Shown: piece after piece, positions 1 through 9,066 of the stretch | How the letters are laid out: the number at the start of each line of letters is the position of its first letter | How positions within the stretch are numbered: the stretch's first letter is position 1 | Source of the DNA: an uncultured Fodinibius sp. | Lineage (GTDB): Bacteria; Bacteroidota; Rhodothermia; Balneolales; Balneolaceae | Length of the DNA: 64,000 bases | NCBI GenBank assembly: GCA_913056235.1 | Contig: CAJXMW010000003.1 | Coordinates: forward strand, 248,001-312,000 | Reading direction: 5' to 3' | Program-made: the position numbers and the translations under genes | Notes under the pieces: generated by a model | Database searches by the model: none | Told to the model about the DNA's origin: nothing | Seen by the model: the letters and a program-made list of their open reading frames with translations, nothing else

Positions 1-1
1 A

Positions 2-490
2 ACATTAATTCACGGACCGGTGAGTATCCCCAAGCCAACCACAATATCCACCATCGAAATTGAATCTGCTGCTGAGCTTTTCGAGCAGGTTAAAGCCCAT
101 GCCAATGCTGATATAGTGATCATGGCGGCAGCTGTTTCTGACTTCACCCCTGCTGAGAAGCACAATCAGAAAGTAAAGAAAGATAATTCGGACTCAGCAC
201 TTAAGCTTGAGCAAACACAGGATATTTTGTCTTGGCTTGGAAATCATAAAAAAGAGGGACAGCTACTTATCGGCTTTGCCATGGAGACAGAAAACCTTCT
301 TGATAACGCCAAAGCGAAGCTTAAAAAGAAAAAGGCAGATTGGATTGTGGCGAATTCTCTTTCAGAATCCGGTTCAGGATTCCAGTCTGATACAAATGCC
401 GTACACCTTCTCAATGCCTCAACTGATCACCGGTTCCAGGGAACTAAAAAAGAGGTAGCCCGACAGATATTAGCCCACATTTTCAACTGA
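2..490 (+). CDS. coaBC: Phosphopantothenate-cysteine ligase domain (CoaB part of CoaBC), 3' end only
   Basis: This is the C-terminal part of the bifunctional CoaBC protein; the gene begins before the window. The reading frame is open from base 2 (TLIHGPVS...), so the GTG at 20 is an internal Val codon and not a start. The CoaB domain joins cysteine to 4'-phosphopantothenate in CoA synthesis in the cytosol. Visible family features are the strand end LIHGPVS, the AAAVSDF motif, the KKDN lysine segment, the IGFAMETE motif and the WIVANSL stretch. The CoaC flavodoxin-like half is outside the window. The panB gene of the same pathway lies 7 kb away. I am confident of the family. Confidence 0.9.
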   Translation, partial: TLIHGPVSIPKPTTISTIEIESAAELFEQVKAHANADIVIMAAAVSDFTPAEKHNQKVKKDNSDSALKLEQTQDILSWLGNHKKEGQLLIGFAMETENLLDNAKAKLKKKKADWIVANSLSESGSGFQSDTNAVHLLNASTDHRFQGTKKEVARQILAHIFN

Positions 491-878
491 ACTCAAAATG
501 CTGACTACTGGAATCTTTGCATTTGATGGCGGTAAGTTCCACTGTCAAAGGCGTTTGTACCCATTTCACTATCTCTCCTAATTTCATACACTCTGGGAAT
601 ATACTCTATTGTTAACTGACCGAAGCCTTCCCGAGAATAACGATATTGTTCTATACCATTTTGGTCAACTCAAAGAATGCCTAATGTATTCTGGTCAAAG
701 GTGGCCCTCTCTGAGTCATTTGGTTCACTAGACCTTCAATAATTGTAACGTATCCCAACTTGCAGTCAGGCAATTAGCTAGTCAATTTTTACTTCACGTA
801 TTATCTTCATTGAGAAAGGGTTATTCACATTTTGTGATCATCATTAACAGGAATTAACAAGGCATGAGGTGATTAATA
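491..878. other. Non-coding gap between coaBC and the sensor kinase
   Basis: The two flanking genes converge here. I see no terminator with a T-run, tRNA or clear repeat. On the minus strand one frame stays open from about 669 to 505 and reads like protein (...REGFGQLTIEY...). It has no good start codon and an in-frame TGA just upstream, so at most it is a decayed gene relic. It is not called as a gene. Confidence 0.4.
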
Positions 879-3032
879 CTATTCCTCTTGTCTGATAGCA
901 CGAAGTTTGCCACGACCATGACCATTGGACTTCTGGAAATTTACCATAAATCTCCCCCCTCCGTCGTCACTGGTTACTTCCAACTCACCATTGAGCTGGT
1001 CAGTCAATGTTTGTATTAAGCTCATGCCAATCGAACTCTGCTCATCAATTGAAAAGCCCTTTGGCAAGCCTCTGCCATCATCTTTAACCTCTACAAAAAT
1101 ACGACCGGCATCCTCATATAGGTTAATCCATATCTTCCCGGAATCTCTGCCCTCAAAGGCGTGCTTGTATGAGTTTGTTACCAATTCATTAATTAAGATA
1201 GCACAGGGAATTGCCTGGTTTATATCAAGAGAGACGTCGGAAGCATTAATTTTAATATTAATATGTTTATGATCGAGAGGCAGGGTATTTTTAACCGTAT
1301 TAATGAGCCGTTTTACATACGTTTCGAATGAGATATCTACAAAATTTTCCGACTGGTAGAGCATCTCGTGGACGATCGCAATCGACTGTATGCGCAGCTG
1401 GCTGTCGTTAAGCACCTCTTTGGTTTGCTCATCTTCAATCTCGAACGACTGCAGCTGGAGAAAACCTGAAATAATGGCCAGGTTGTTTTTTACCCGGTGA
1501 TGAATTTCTTCGAGCAACACCCGTTTCTCTTCAAGCGATTGTTCAAGTTTACGCTGATTTTCTTTTTGCTCGGTAATATCAATATAGATGCCAAAACCGG
1601 CAATAGGTTCATCATCCAGATATACAGGGATTGCACCGAGAAGTATGTCTTTCGGTTTCCCTTCTTTGGTATATCGGACCACATCTTTATAAAATTTTCC
1701 CTCCCGAAAATCTTCCCCCGGCATTCGCGGGCTATCGTCCTGCTGGTCTTCATGCACAATTGCCTGGTCGATATCTTTTCCCAACAGCTCTTCTTCGGAA
1801 TAGCCAAATAGGTTCTCAAAACTTTGATTCGCCATTTTTACCCGATTTTCGTTATCAACCATCAGCAGTGCACCGGGTGCCTTGAGAAATAACTTTCGGA
1901 ATAAACGCTCACTCCGGCGCAGTTGCTCTTGCGCTTTCTTCTGTTCCGTCAGATCACGTACAATAGCCTGTACATAAATTTCATCACCCAACTCCAACCG
2001 ATTCAGGCTTATCTCAGTGTCAATAAGCGTGCCGTCTTGCTGGATGTGCTTCCATTCAAATACCTGAGGCTGACCATCGAGCGCCTTGTTTATTTTGCGA
2101 CGGGCTTTTGTAGATGACTTCTCACCATCGGGCTGATACTCCGGTGAAAAGTCAATAGGCGTCTTTCCCAAAATTTCGCGCTTTGCAGAACAGCCATATA
2201 TGTTCAACACTCGCTCGTTGCATTCAACAAACTGTTCCCCGAGCATCATAAATATGCCGTCGTTGGCATTTTCGAATAGTCGCTGGTATTTATGCTCGGT
2301 TTTTTTCTGCTTGGTGATGTCTTCCATTAACGTCAGTACTGATATCAGCTCATCCTGCTCATCCCGTAGAGCCGACCCGTGCACTCTAAGATGCACCAAG
2401 GCGCCATCCCGGTTATAAACCTTGGTATCGAACTTTGCCTTGTCACGGTCGCCCGAAAGCATGGCTTCGATATGGTTTTCGACCACAGAACGGTCTACAG
2501 ACTCATGGAAACGCAAAAAATGAGGCGTTTGCCCCATCACCTCTTCCCTCGTAAAGCCCATAACCTCGTGGGCACGCTTCGACCATTCAATAACTCTGAA
2601 CTGCTCATCCCACTTGACCATCGCCAGCGGACTTTCGTTGACATGATGGTTAAGTTCGGCAAACGCCTTCTGAGCCCGCTGTTCTGCTTCCACACGATCC
2701 GTCACATCATGGATTTGGACAATCCGAGCATTCTGATCATGGTAGTCGTAGTTGTGGGAAGCAATATTCACATAAAAAATTTCTCCTTGTTTGGACTGAT
2801 GGCGTACCAAGTTTGTCTCGCTAACCCCCTCGTCCCGGAGGCCTTCCAATGCATCTTTCAGGTCATCAAGAGCCTCCTTCGGACGAATATCCTTAATCGT
2901 TAACTCTGTTATTTCATTCTTCGTATAACCGTACTTCTCTTCAAAGGCCTCATTAGCCTCGAGTATCCGCAGTGAATCCTGATCATAGATCAGTATTGGA
3001 TTGAGATTTAAATCAAATAGAAACCGATCCAT
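879..3032 (-). CDS. Multi-PAS sensor histidine kinase (HisKA_2 type)
   Basis: A 717-residue soluble sensor kinase without a membrane segment, so it probably senses a cytosolic signal. Four PAS/PAC units can be read at about residues 5-115, 125-240, 248-363 and 372-488, each ending in a DxTE/DITxQK-like PAC tail. They are followed by a HisKA_2 dimerisation domain whose H-box EEIHHRVKNNL places the phospho-acceptor at H511 or H512. A HATPase_c domain follows, with the N-box around N620 (INELVTN) and the G1 box DDGRGLP at 651-657. This HisKA_2 class often pairs with an unlinked or orphan response regulator, and none is adjacent here. The ligand cannot be predicted; no conserved heme or flavin motif stands out. 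Confidence 0.9.
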   Translation of the reverse strand: MDRFLFDLNLNPILIYDQDSLRILEANEAFEEKYGYTKNEITELTIKDIRPKEALDDLKDALEGLRDEGVSETNLVRHQSKQGEIFYVNIASHNYDYHDQNARIVQIHDVTDRVEAEQRAQKAFAELNHHVNESPLAMVKWDEQFRVIEWSKRAHEVMGFTREEVMGQTPHFLRFHESVDRSVVENHIEAMLSGDRDKAKFDTKVYNRDGALVHLRVHGSALRDEQDELISVLTLMEDITKQKKTEHKYQRLFENANDGIFMMLGEQFVECNERVLNIYGCSAKREILGKTPIDFSPEYQPDGEKSSTKARRKINKALDGQPQVFEWKHIQQDGTLIDTEISLNRLELGDEIYVQAIVRDLTEQKKAQEQLRRSERLFRKLFLKAPGALLMVDNENRVKMANQSFENLFGYSEEELLGKDIDQAIVHEDQQDDSPRMPGEDFREGKFYKDVVRYTKEGKPKDILLGAIPVYLDDEPIAGFGIYIDITEQKENQRKLEQSLEEKRVLLEEIHHRVKNNLAIISGFLQLQSFEIEDEQTKEVLNDSQLRIQSIAIVHEMLYQSENFVDISFETYVKRLINTVKNTLPLDHKHINIKINASDVSLDINQAIPCAILINELVTNSYKHAFEGRDSGKIWINLYEDAGRIFVEVKDDGRGLPKGFSIDEQSSIGMSLIQTLTDQLNGELEVTSDDGGGRFMVNFQKSNGHGRGKLRAIRQEE

Positions 3033-3109
3033 GTCCTAAGCCTGTCCTTTCTTTGTTCTAAGAAGCTCATGTTTTACCCTTTTTGTAAACAAAATTTGAA
3101 GTCTATATC

Positions 3110-4252
3110 CTAAAACTCCCATTTATACGTCCTGTGAGTCTTGTGGTGATGGCATCCCAGCGCCTCCAGGCTACGCTGCATCAGCCAGTTACTCTCGCTT
3201 ACCCAAGCCCCTTCCAGATACTCCAATGATGGAGCAGCTTCCTTAGTGTACTGAATTCCTCGGGTAAAGGTAAGTGCCTCAAGTCCCATTTTTCGGAATT
3301 TTGGCCGGGTACCATACACCAGCGTACGCAGATGCTTGGCACGCCGCTTAAACCAAAACAGCTTCGGATAATGCCACCAGCGCAGACGACCGTCCGTTTC
3401 TTTGGAAACCTCATTTAAATCAGGCACACAAACAACAAACGAGGCAGGCTCACCATCTACAAATGCAATGAGCACACTATCGGGAATGAGCACCGGTTTC
3501 AGCTTCTCGACCGTCTCACGTACTGAGTCTTGCGTAAGCTCGGTAAATTCTTCTTCGCGATGTTCAATATCCTGATCTCTCCAAGCTTCGTTATAAATCT
3601 CCCGAATGTATTCTGCATCTTGATAGATGTTACTCTTATCCAGCGAACGCAGCGTCACGCTCGAACGGCTTTCGATACGGTCGGTAATTTTCTGCATGCG
3701 TTCGGGGATCGGCTGATCAAAATCACGCTTATAGCTCCAGTGGTCGTCGAGTTGTTCTGCGTCGGTCTGTTCCAGCAGGTCCTTGTAATACGGCGGATGA
3801 TAAAACATCCCATAAATCGGCGGTTCCTCGTAGTTCTCTACCAGTAATCCCCAGTAGGTATCATTTTCACCAAAATTAATAGGGCCCCGCATGGCATGGT
3901 AGTCACGCTCGCGATGCCAATCCTTGGCAAAATCAATGATCCCCTGTGCCAGTTCAGGATCGTTTTCCATTTCGATAAAACCGATACCTCCCATCGTCGG
4001 TTCCAATACCTTGTCACGATGCGGGGTGTTCATAACGGCAAAACGCCCCACCACCCGGCCATTTTTCCTCACTAGAAAACGCTCGCATTCTCCTTTGTTG
4101 AAAAAAGGATTCTCATCGGGATCAAAAATATTCTCGATCTCGAACCTGAACGGAGGAGACCAATGCGGATACTCTTCATAAATTCGAAATGGCAACTGGT
4201 GAAAAGCATCAACATCGCGGGGAGAATTGACCGAACTAAATGTAAAACCCAT
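3110..4252 (-). CDS. YghO/bCerS-like GNAT-fold acyltransferase, paralogue 1
   Basis: A 380-residue protein of the N-acyltransferase-like family typified by YghO. Features that I associate with the family are the early NPFFNKGE segment (about 48-55), the VVGRFAV strand, the GxxEMENDPE region, AKDWHRERDYHAMRGP, the PPYYKDL motif and a C-terminal SLEALGCHHHKTHRTYKW strand. The protein at 54296-55435 has the same length and the same order of motifs (NPFYENGD, ICGRIAA, PYYKDL, KTYRMYS), so the two are divergent paralogues. As I recall, the bacterial ceramide synthase bCerS belongs to this family, which would make acyl transfer to an amine a possible role. This copy has no lipid gene next to it. 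The substrate is unknown. Confidence 0.75.
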   Translation of the reverse strand: MGFTFSSVNSPRDVDAFHQLPFRIYEEYPHWSPPFRFEIENIFDPDENPFFNKGECERFLVRKNGRVVGRFAVMNTPHRDKVLEPTMGGIGFIEMENDPELAQGIIDFAKDWHRERDYHAMRGPINFGENDTYWGLLVENYEEPPIYGMFYHPPYYKDLLEQTDAEQLDDHWSYKRDFDQPIPERMQKITDRIESRSSVTLRSLDKSNIYQDAEYIREIYNEAWRDQDIEHREEEFTELTQDSVRETVEKLKPVLIPDSVLIAFVDGEPASFVVCVPDLNEVSKETDGRLRWWHYPKLFWFKRRAKHLRTLVYGTRPKFRKMGLEALTFTRGIQYTKEAAPSLEYLEGAWVSESNWLMQRSLEALGCHHHKTHRTYKWEF

Positions 4253-4373
4253 ATCTTTATCTGCTTATCACTTTTTCTGCAACCTGGTCACGAAAGTAAT
4301 TTTTGATAGATTTACAATAGAATAACAGCTATAATTACACGGCTCAAATGCCAACTCAATATCGATAACTGGC

Positions 4374-5336
4374 TTGAAGGAACAAAAGAAAAAACGATTC
4401 ATCGCAATTCTGCTTCTGGTATCGTGTTTTATCAGTGGCTATATGCTTTTTGCAGCTTCTGATGCCAGCACAATGCGATTGAGAAATCTTGCCCAGGCCG
4501 ACTCGCTCATCCAAAAAGAGCTGTACGATTTCAACATCAGCGACCAACAAATTCGAGTTACCACCACCCGCGTGGATTCGAACTTCAGCCGAAAGACCTA
4601 CCATGTGGGGCTGCCCTACCAGTTTTCCAAAACGCAGTTCCATGCCGAGCTGAACAGCCGCCTTCATAGTTATGGTGTGGAAACACCTGCACAGGTAACC
4701 TTCCCCGAAAAAAATGTGGATATTCATCTGCTGTACCGAGGCACCGTTATCCGAACGATCTCGCTGCAAACCGACCCCGAGCTGTTACTTGATCGAAACG
4801 AGGCAAGCCTGTTGGTTTCGTTCGACAATTTTCCCGATGAAGAGCTCATCAGCACACTGGCCAGCCTCGGCGAACCCATTCCCATTGTGCTCAAAATTGA
4901 AACCCCTATCCAGGCCAATGAGCTTCGCAAGCGCCTCGGCGACCGTTATAATCACCTGCTGTTTTGGTTGCAAACGTCCTCTGGCAAAGATCTGATCAAG
5001 GAAAATCCCAGTGCAGCAAGGGCTAAACTTAAACAACTCGAAGAGGTATTACCCCAAGCCCGAATCCTGCAATATGAGCATGCCGATGCCCCCTCTGAAA
5101 AATTGATAGCACAAACAGATCTCACTTTTATTAATGCCGGCGATGCACTATTGTTACATGAAGACTTGGGGAAGGCCTCATTTTTTGAGGAACTTAACAA
5201 GTTGCGATCCAATAGAAATCACTCCATGGCCGTTATCACCGGTAATAAAACTACACTTACGTGGCTGGAAGAGAAACTCCCTGAACTCAAAAAAGCCGGC
5301 ATTGAAATTGTACCTCCGCCACAAATGAACTACTGA
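4374..5336 (+). CDS. Membrane-anchored or secreted protein, remotely YibQ-like
   Basis: I do not firmly recognise this 320-residue protein. It begins with lysines and one hydrophobic helix (about residues 8-27), so it is either a signal anchor or a secreted protein. The TTG at 4374 is chosen because the helix starts right after it and no ATG in frame lies upstream; the ATG at 4348 runs into a stop after six codons. The second half has a weak resemblance to the divergent polysaccharide deacetylase (YibQ) fold: a strand ending in SFDNFPDEEL, the turn GEPIPIVLKIE and a C-terminal LPELKKAGIEIVPP. It lies 1 bp before the lipase gene, so the two are probably co-transcribed. Confidence 0.55.
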   Translation: MKEQKKKRFIAILLLVSCFISGYMLFAASDASTMRLRNLAQADSLIQKELYDFNISDQQIRVTTTRVDSNFSRKTYHVGLPYQFSKTQFHAELNSRLHSYGVETPAQVTFPEKNVDIHLLYRGTVIRTISLQTDPELLLDRNEASLLVSFDNFPDEELISTLASLGEPIPIVLKIETPIQANELRKRLGDRYNHLLFWLQTSSGKDLIKENPSAARAKLKQLEEVLPQARILQYEHADAPSEKLIAQTDLTFINAGDALLLHEDLGKASFFEELNKLRSNRNHSMAVITGNKTTLTWLEEKLPELKKAGIEIVPPPQMNY

Positions 5337-5337
5337 T

Positions 5338-6198
5338 ATGATTGAGCGACTCAATACTAACACATGGTTAAAAAGATTTGAGCTTAATGAATTTCCGGAA
5401 CCGGAAATTGTTGACTTAAAATATCCGGTTCTGCTCTGTCACGGTTATGGCGCCATTGCCTCACTGGTAAAACCTTCGCCCCTGTATGATGTAGCCCTGC
5501 TGCTGCGATCCCATAACGTGCTTACCTTTGCCCCCAATATTGTACCCTACGCCAAAATCGAAACCCGCGCCAAGAGCTGGGTTAAGCTCATCAAAGAACT
5601 TACCGATGACCTGCCCGGGGGCAAAGTAAATATTGTAGCCCACAGCATGGGTGGTCTCGATATGCGATACGCTCTCTCAAAACTGGATATAGCTCGTAAT
5701 GTGTCTTCTTTAACCACGGTAAGCACCCCCCACCACGGCACCAGCCTTGCCGAACTCACCCTTAAAACGCCAGAGGCTATCCGCGATAAACTGGCCGACT
5801 TTCTCGACTGGATGGGCGACCGCATTTATCCCCATACCAAGAGCGATTCGGTCGCTTCTGCCGCCCAGCTGACGAGACAATATGTAACGGAGACGTTTAA
5901 TCCAACCATCCCCAACGTCGATGACATTCCCTACTATTCATACACCTCGGCCGTAGGCAAAGGCACCAACGAACCAATCCGGGTAATAGCTCGATACCAA
6001 AACAAGCACATTTACGAAAACGAGGGTCCTAATGACGGTATGGTATCTGTGGAAAGCGCTACGTGGGGCGAACACATCAGCACCTATAATTTATCCCACC
6101 TGGAACAAATGAATATGCGTATCAAAGATGATCGCCAGCATCTCTTCCAGCAATTCTGGCTGGATGTGATCAAGATGCTTGAAGAGAAAGGGCACTAA
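5338..6198 (+). CDS. Triacylglycerol lipase/esterase, alpha/beta hydrolase
   Basis: A 286-residue alpha/beta hydrolase of the bacterial lipase type. The oxyanion-side strand VLLCHGYGA, the nucleophile elbow AHSMGG and the following TVSTPHHGTSLAE are typical of lipase family I. The acid is probably the Asp in EGPNDGMVSVES and the histidine the one in NLSHLEQM. There is no signal peptide, so it should be cytosolic unless secreted by another route. The start is 1 bp after the stop of the preceding membrane-anchored gene, which suggests translational coupling. The natural substrate is unknown; an ester or lipid is likely. Confidence 0.85.
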   Translation: MIERLNTNTWLKRFELNEFPEPEIVDLKYPVLLCHGYGAIASLVKPSPLYDVALLLRSHNVLTFAPNIVPYAKIETRAKSWVKLIKELTDDLPGGKVNIVAHSMGGLDMRYALSKLDIARNVSSLTTVSTPHHGTSLAELTLKTPEAIRDKLADFLDWMGDRIYPHTKSDSVASAAQLTRQYVTETFNPTIPNVDDIPYYSYTSAVGKGTNEPIRVIARYQNKHIYENEGPNDGMVSVESATWGEHISTYNLSHLEQMNMRIKDDRQHLFQQFWLDVIKMLEEKGH

Positions 6199-6261
6199 AA
6201 TTAGGAATTACGAATGTTGAGTTCGTGAATTTTCAACAGATGTAATCCTAGTTTCTATAGC

Positions 6262-7029
6262 TTAAAGTTCGATGTCCTGCTTTTGCTTGAGTAGATTATA
6301 AGCCGTCATATCATACTGGATAGGTGTGAGAGAAGCATAGCCCTTTTCCAGCACGTTTACGTCCAGATCTTCGCCCTCATCCAGCAGTTCCAGCTTTCCA
6401 GTCATCCAGTAATAGGATCGATTATTGGGATCTACACGTCCTTCAAACTCCTCCACATACCGGCTGTTGGCCTGTCGCGCCCACTTAATACCTTTCAGCG
6501 GACCTGCCGGTACGTTCAGATTCAGCGTAATACCTTTAGGTAATCCTTCGCTGAGTACATAGCCGATTACTTTGCGAGCTGCATCTTTCGCACCAGACAA
6601 GTCGGCTTCTTCATCATAATCCGTGCAGCTAACGGCAATAGAAGGATATCCCAGGATCGTACCTTCCGTTGCGGCACTCACCGTGCCCGAATACAAAATA
6701 TTGATCCCGGCATTACTACCGTGATTAATGCCACTGACAACCAGATCAGGCTTCCGTTTCATCAACTGATCGTGAGCCAACTTTACCGAATCGGCTGGCG
6801 TACCGGTCACCGCCTGCCCATTAAACCGTCCGTCAATCTGAAAAGATCGCGACCGCAACGGTGTACTCACGGTCACCGCATGTCCTACGGCACTCTGCTG
6901 TCGGTCCGGGGCGATGATCTCAACGTTGCCAAACTCAGCTGAAACCTCGGCCAGCGCGCGAATGCCCGGCGAAAATATTCCATCATCATTACAAACTAAA
7001 ATAACCGGCTTGTCTTCGCTATCACTCAT
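6262..7029 (-). CDS. surE: 5'/3'-nucleotidase SurE
   Basis: A full-length SurE (255 residues) that removes the phosphate from nucleoside monophosphates in the cytosol. The metal site is visible in the N-terminal LVCNDDGIFSPGIRAL (the paired Asp residues) and in the VSGINHGSN loop; the SGTVSAATEG segment is also characteristic. It converges with the lipase gene, and the 63-bp gap holds an imperfect hairpin (about 6205-6235) that could end one or both transcripts. panB lies 29 bp upstream on the same strand, so surE is probably the last gene of the panB-fabZ-menG run. Confidence 0.95.
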   Translation of the reverse strand: MSDSEDKPVILVCNDDGIFSPGIRALAEVSAEFGNVEIIAPDRQQSAVGHAVTVSTPLRSRSFQIDGRFNGQAVTGTPADSVKLAHDQLMKRKPDLVVSGINHGSNAGINILYSGTVSAATEGTILGYPSIAVSCTDYDEEADLSGAKDAARKVIGYVLSEGLPKGITLNLNVPAGPLKGIKWARQANSRYVEEFEGRVDPNNRSYYWMTGKLELLDEGEDLDVNVLEKGYASLTPIQYDMTAYNLLKQKQDIEL

Positions 7030-7058
7030 ACATCGTTAATTTAGTCGATTACTAGAAA

Positions 7059-7889
7059 TTAATCGTATTCTTCATTTTCGTTCGGGAAGTCACCAGATTT
7101 TACATCTGAAATATATTGCTGAACCGCGTCCGTCATATCAGTATGCATATCGGCATATCGGCGAAGGAAACGGGGTTTAAATTCTTTATTTAATCCCAGC
7201 ATATCATGGCTCACAAGCACTTGTCCATCGCAGTTTGCCCCTGCTCCAATACCAATAGTGGGAATTGATAACTCATTAGTCACCCGCTGGGCCAGCTCCG
7301 CTGGAATCTTCTCCAGCACTATCGAAAAGCAACCCGCCTCTTCCAACCGTTTGGCATCCTCAATAAGTTGATCAGCCTCGGTATTTTCAGTTGCCCGTAC
7401 CTTGTAAGTACCAAATTTATAGATACTCTGCGGCGTAAGTCCCAAATGCCCCATCACCGGGATACCAGCCTCAACGATCTTGTTTACCGTTTTAACAACT
7501 GGCTTGCCGCCTTCCAGTTTTACGGCATGCGCACCGGCTTCTTTCATCATCCGTCCCGCATTGGTGAGCGCTTCAGTGGGCTTCACTTGATAACTCATAA
7601 ACGGAAGATCGGCAATGACTAAAGCTTTTTCGACGCCCCGTGCCACGCAAGAGGTGTGATAAATCATGTGATCCATCGTCATCGGTACCGTAGTGTCATG
7701 GCCAGCCATCACGTTACTGGCCGAATCACCCACCAGGATTACATCTATGCCCGCCTGATCCAGAATCTGCGCCATTGTATAGTCATAGGCGGTAAGCATG
7801 CTAATCTTGTCACCGCGCTCCTTCATCTCAACGAGAGTTTGCGTGGTTACCTTCTTGGGTCGGTTGTTAGAGTTTTTCTGTGTGCTCAT
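7059..7889 (-). CDS. panB: 3-methyl-2-oxobutanoate hydroxymethyltransferase
   Basis: PanB transfers a hydroxymethyl group from methylene-tetrahydrofolate to 2-oxoisovalerate, the first committed step to pantothenate. The 276-residue sequence has the metal-binding motif [19 protein letters not shown], the [10 protein letters not shown] loop and the [15 protein letters not shown] strand. Its start codon overlaps the fabZ stop by 4 bp, so translation is probably coupled. The window also holds the end of coaBC, the later CoA step. No panC or panD is present. Confidence 0.95.
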   Translation of the reverse strand: MSTQKNSNNRPKKVTTQTLVEMKERGDKISMLTAYDYTMAQILDQAGIDVILVGDSASNVMAGHDTTVPMTMDHMIYHTSCVARGVEKALVIADLPFMSYQVKPTEALTNAGRMMKEAGAHAVKLEGGKPVVKTVNKIVEAGIPVMGHLGLTPQSIYKFGTYKVRATENTEADQLIEDAKRLEEAGCFSIVLEKIPAELAQRVTNELSIPTIGIGAGANCDGQVLVSHDMLGLNKEFKPRFLRRYADMHTDMTDAVQQYISDVKSGDFPNENEEYD

Positions 7890-8332
7890 TCTTCCTCACT
7901 TGGTACTACTGCAGCTGAAGCTTCCAATTCACAAGCCACATCATCGCCAACTTTGGCTGTGCCCTCCATGGTATAAAAGTTTCGGCGTTGATTCACCAGT
8001 TTCACTTCCATGGTAAGCTGGTCGCCGGGTACTACCGATTTCCGAAACTTGGCCCTGTTGATGCCCGAAAAGACCATCAGCGATTCTGCCGGATTTTCAA
8101 TATGAGAATGCATCAACATAATCGCACCACTTTGCGCCATGGCTTCTACCTGCAAAACGCCGGGCATAATGGGACGCTCAGGGAAATGGCCATTAAAAAA
8201 CTCTTCATTCACACTCACATTCTTCACCGACAAGATGCGTCCCTCTTCTACTTCGAGCACGCGATCAACCAGCAAAAAAGGATAACGGTGGGGAATTAAC
8301 TTTTTAATGTCCTCAATCTTTAACTGATCCAT
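7886..8332 (-). CDS. fabZ: 3-hydroxyacyl-[acyl-carrier-protein] dehydratase FabZ
   Basis: A hot-dog fold dehydratase of 148 residues that removes water from beta-hydroxyacyl-ACP in fatty acid elongation. The start [14 protein letters not shown] and the active-site segment [20 protein letters not shown], with its catalytic His and Glu, are diagnostic. In many Gram-negative bacteria fabZ sits with lpx genes; here it overlaps panB and follows menG, so the usual context is missing. The pairing of a fatty acid enzyme with a CoA-precursor enzyme makes sense for acyl carrier supply (inference). Confidence 0.95.
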   Translation of the reverse strand: MDQLKIEDIKKLIPHRYPFLLVDRVLEVEEGRILSVKNVSVNEEFFNGHFPERPIMPGVLQVEAMAQSGAIMLMHSHIENPAESLMVFSGINRAKFRKSVVPGDQLTMEVKLVNQRRNFYTMEGTAKVGDDVACELEASAAVVPSEEE

Positions 8333-8373
8333 ATTATAATACTTTTTTAAAAATGTGTGATAATATAGCAGAA

Positions 8374-9063
8374 TTATTGCACGCTGCCTACATACACATA
8401 GGCAATGCCGGCTGTCAACTTTTCGAACATGTGCGATGTAAAACAGCCAGCCTCTTTCATCAATTCAACAAAGTTATTACCGGCCGGAAACTCAGCACTG
8501 GTTCTGGGTAGATACGAATACGCCTCTCGATTGCCACTGATCCATCCGCCGAGCGTAGGCATAATATACTGGCTATACAGCTCATACGGATATTTAATTA
8601 AACCTTTAGGCTGGCCAAATTCCAACACCACTACCTGTCCGCCCGGTTTTACAACACGCGCCATTTCTTTAAGCGCCTGGACGGGATCATCTACATTGCG
8701 AATACCAAAAGCGATGCTGGAAATGTCAAAACGGTCGTTCTCGTAGGGCAGGTTCATTGCATCAGCAACTTCAAAGTCAACCTCTAGGTTATTCTCGGCA
8801 ACTTTCTCTGGGGCGTGTTCAATCATTTCTTTGCAAAAATCGGTACCCAGCACGTAGCCGCTGTCGCCCACCTTTTCTTTAAATTGAATAGCCAGATCGC
8901 CCGTACCAGTTGCGCAATCCAAGACATGATCTCCTGCCTGTGCACCACTCAGTTGTACCGTTCTCGTGCGCCATCCATGATGCACTCCAAATGAGAGAAT
9001 AGAGTTCACTCGATCATAGTCCTCGGCAATATCCGCAAACATGCGGCGTACTTTTTCACTCAT
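8374..9063 (-). CDS. menG: Demethylmenaquinone methyltransferase (UbiE/MenG)
   Basis: A SAM-dependent C-methyltransferase of 229 residues that makes menaquinone from demethylmenaquinone. Motif I is DCATGTGDLAIQF, followed by the family signature AFGIRNVDD and the VVVLEFGQPKG strand. UbiE can also serve ubiquinone synthesis, but the ACIII/caa3 chain in this window and the likely lineage favour menaquinone. It is 3 bp from the phosphatase gene and 41 bp from fabZ, in one leftward run. Confidence 0.93.
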   Translation of the reverse strand: MSEKVRRMFADIAEDYDRVNSILSFGVHHGWRTRTVQLSGAQAGDHVLDCATGTGDLAIQFKEKVGDSGYVLGTDFCKEMIEHAPEKVAENNLEVDFEVADAMNLPYENDRFDISSIAFGIRNVDDPVQALKEMARVVKPGGQVVVLEFGQPKGLIKYPYELYSQYIMPTLGGWISGNREAYSYLPRTSAEFPAGNNFVELMKEAGCFTSHMFEKLTAGIAYVYVGSVQ

Positions 9064-9066
9064 AAT

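Noticed and set aside
505-760. Selenocysteine or recoded TGA for the minus-strand frame near coaBC
   Set aside because: No SECIS-like structure or selenoprotein motif is seen and no homologue is recognised; a decayed gene or chance is simpler.
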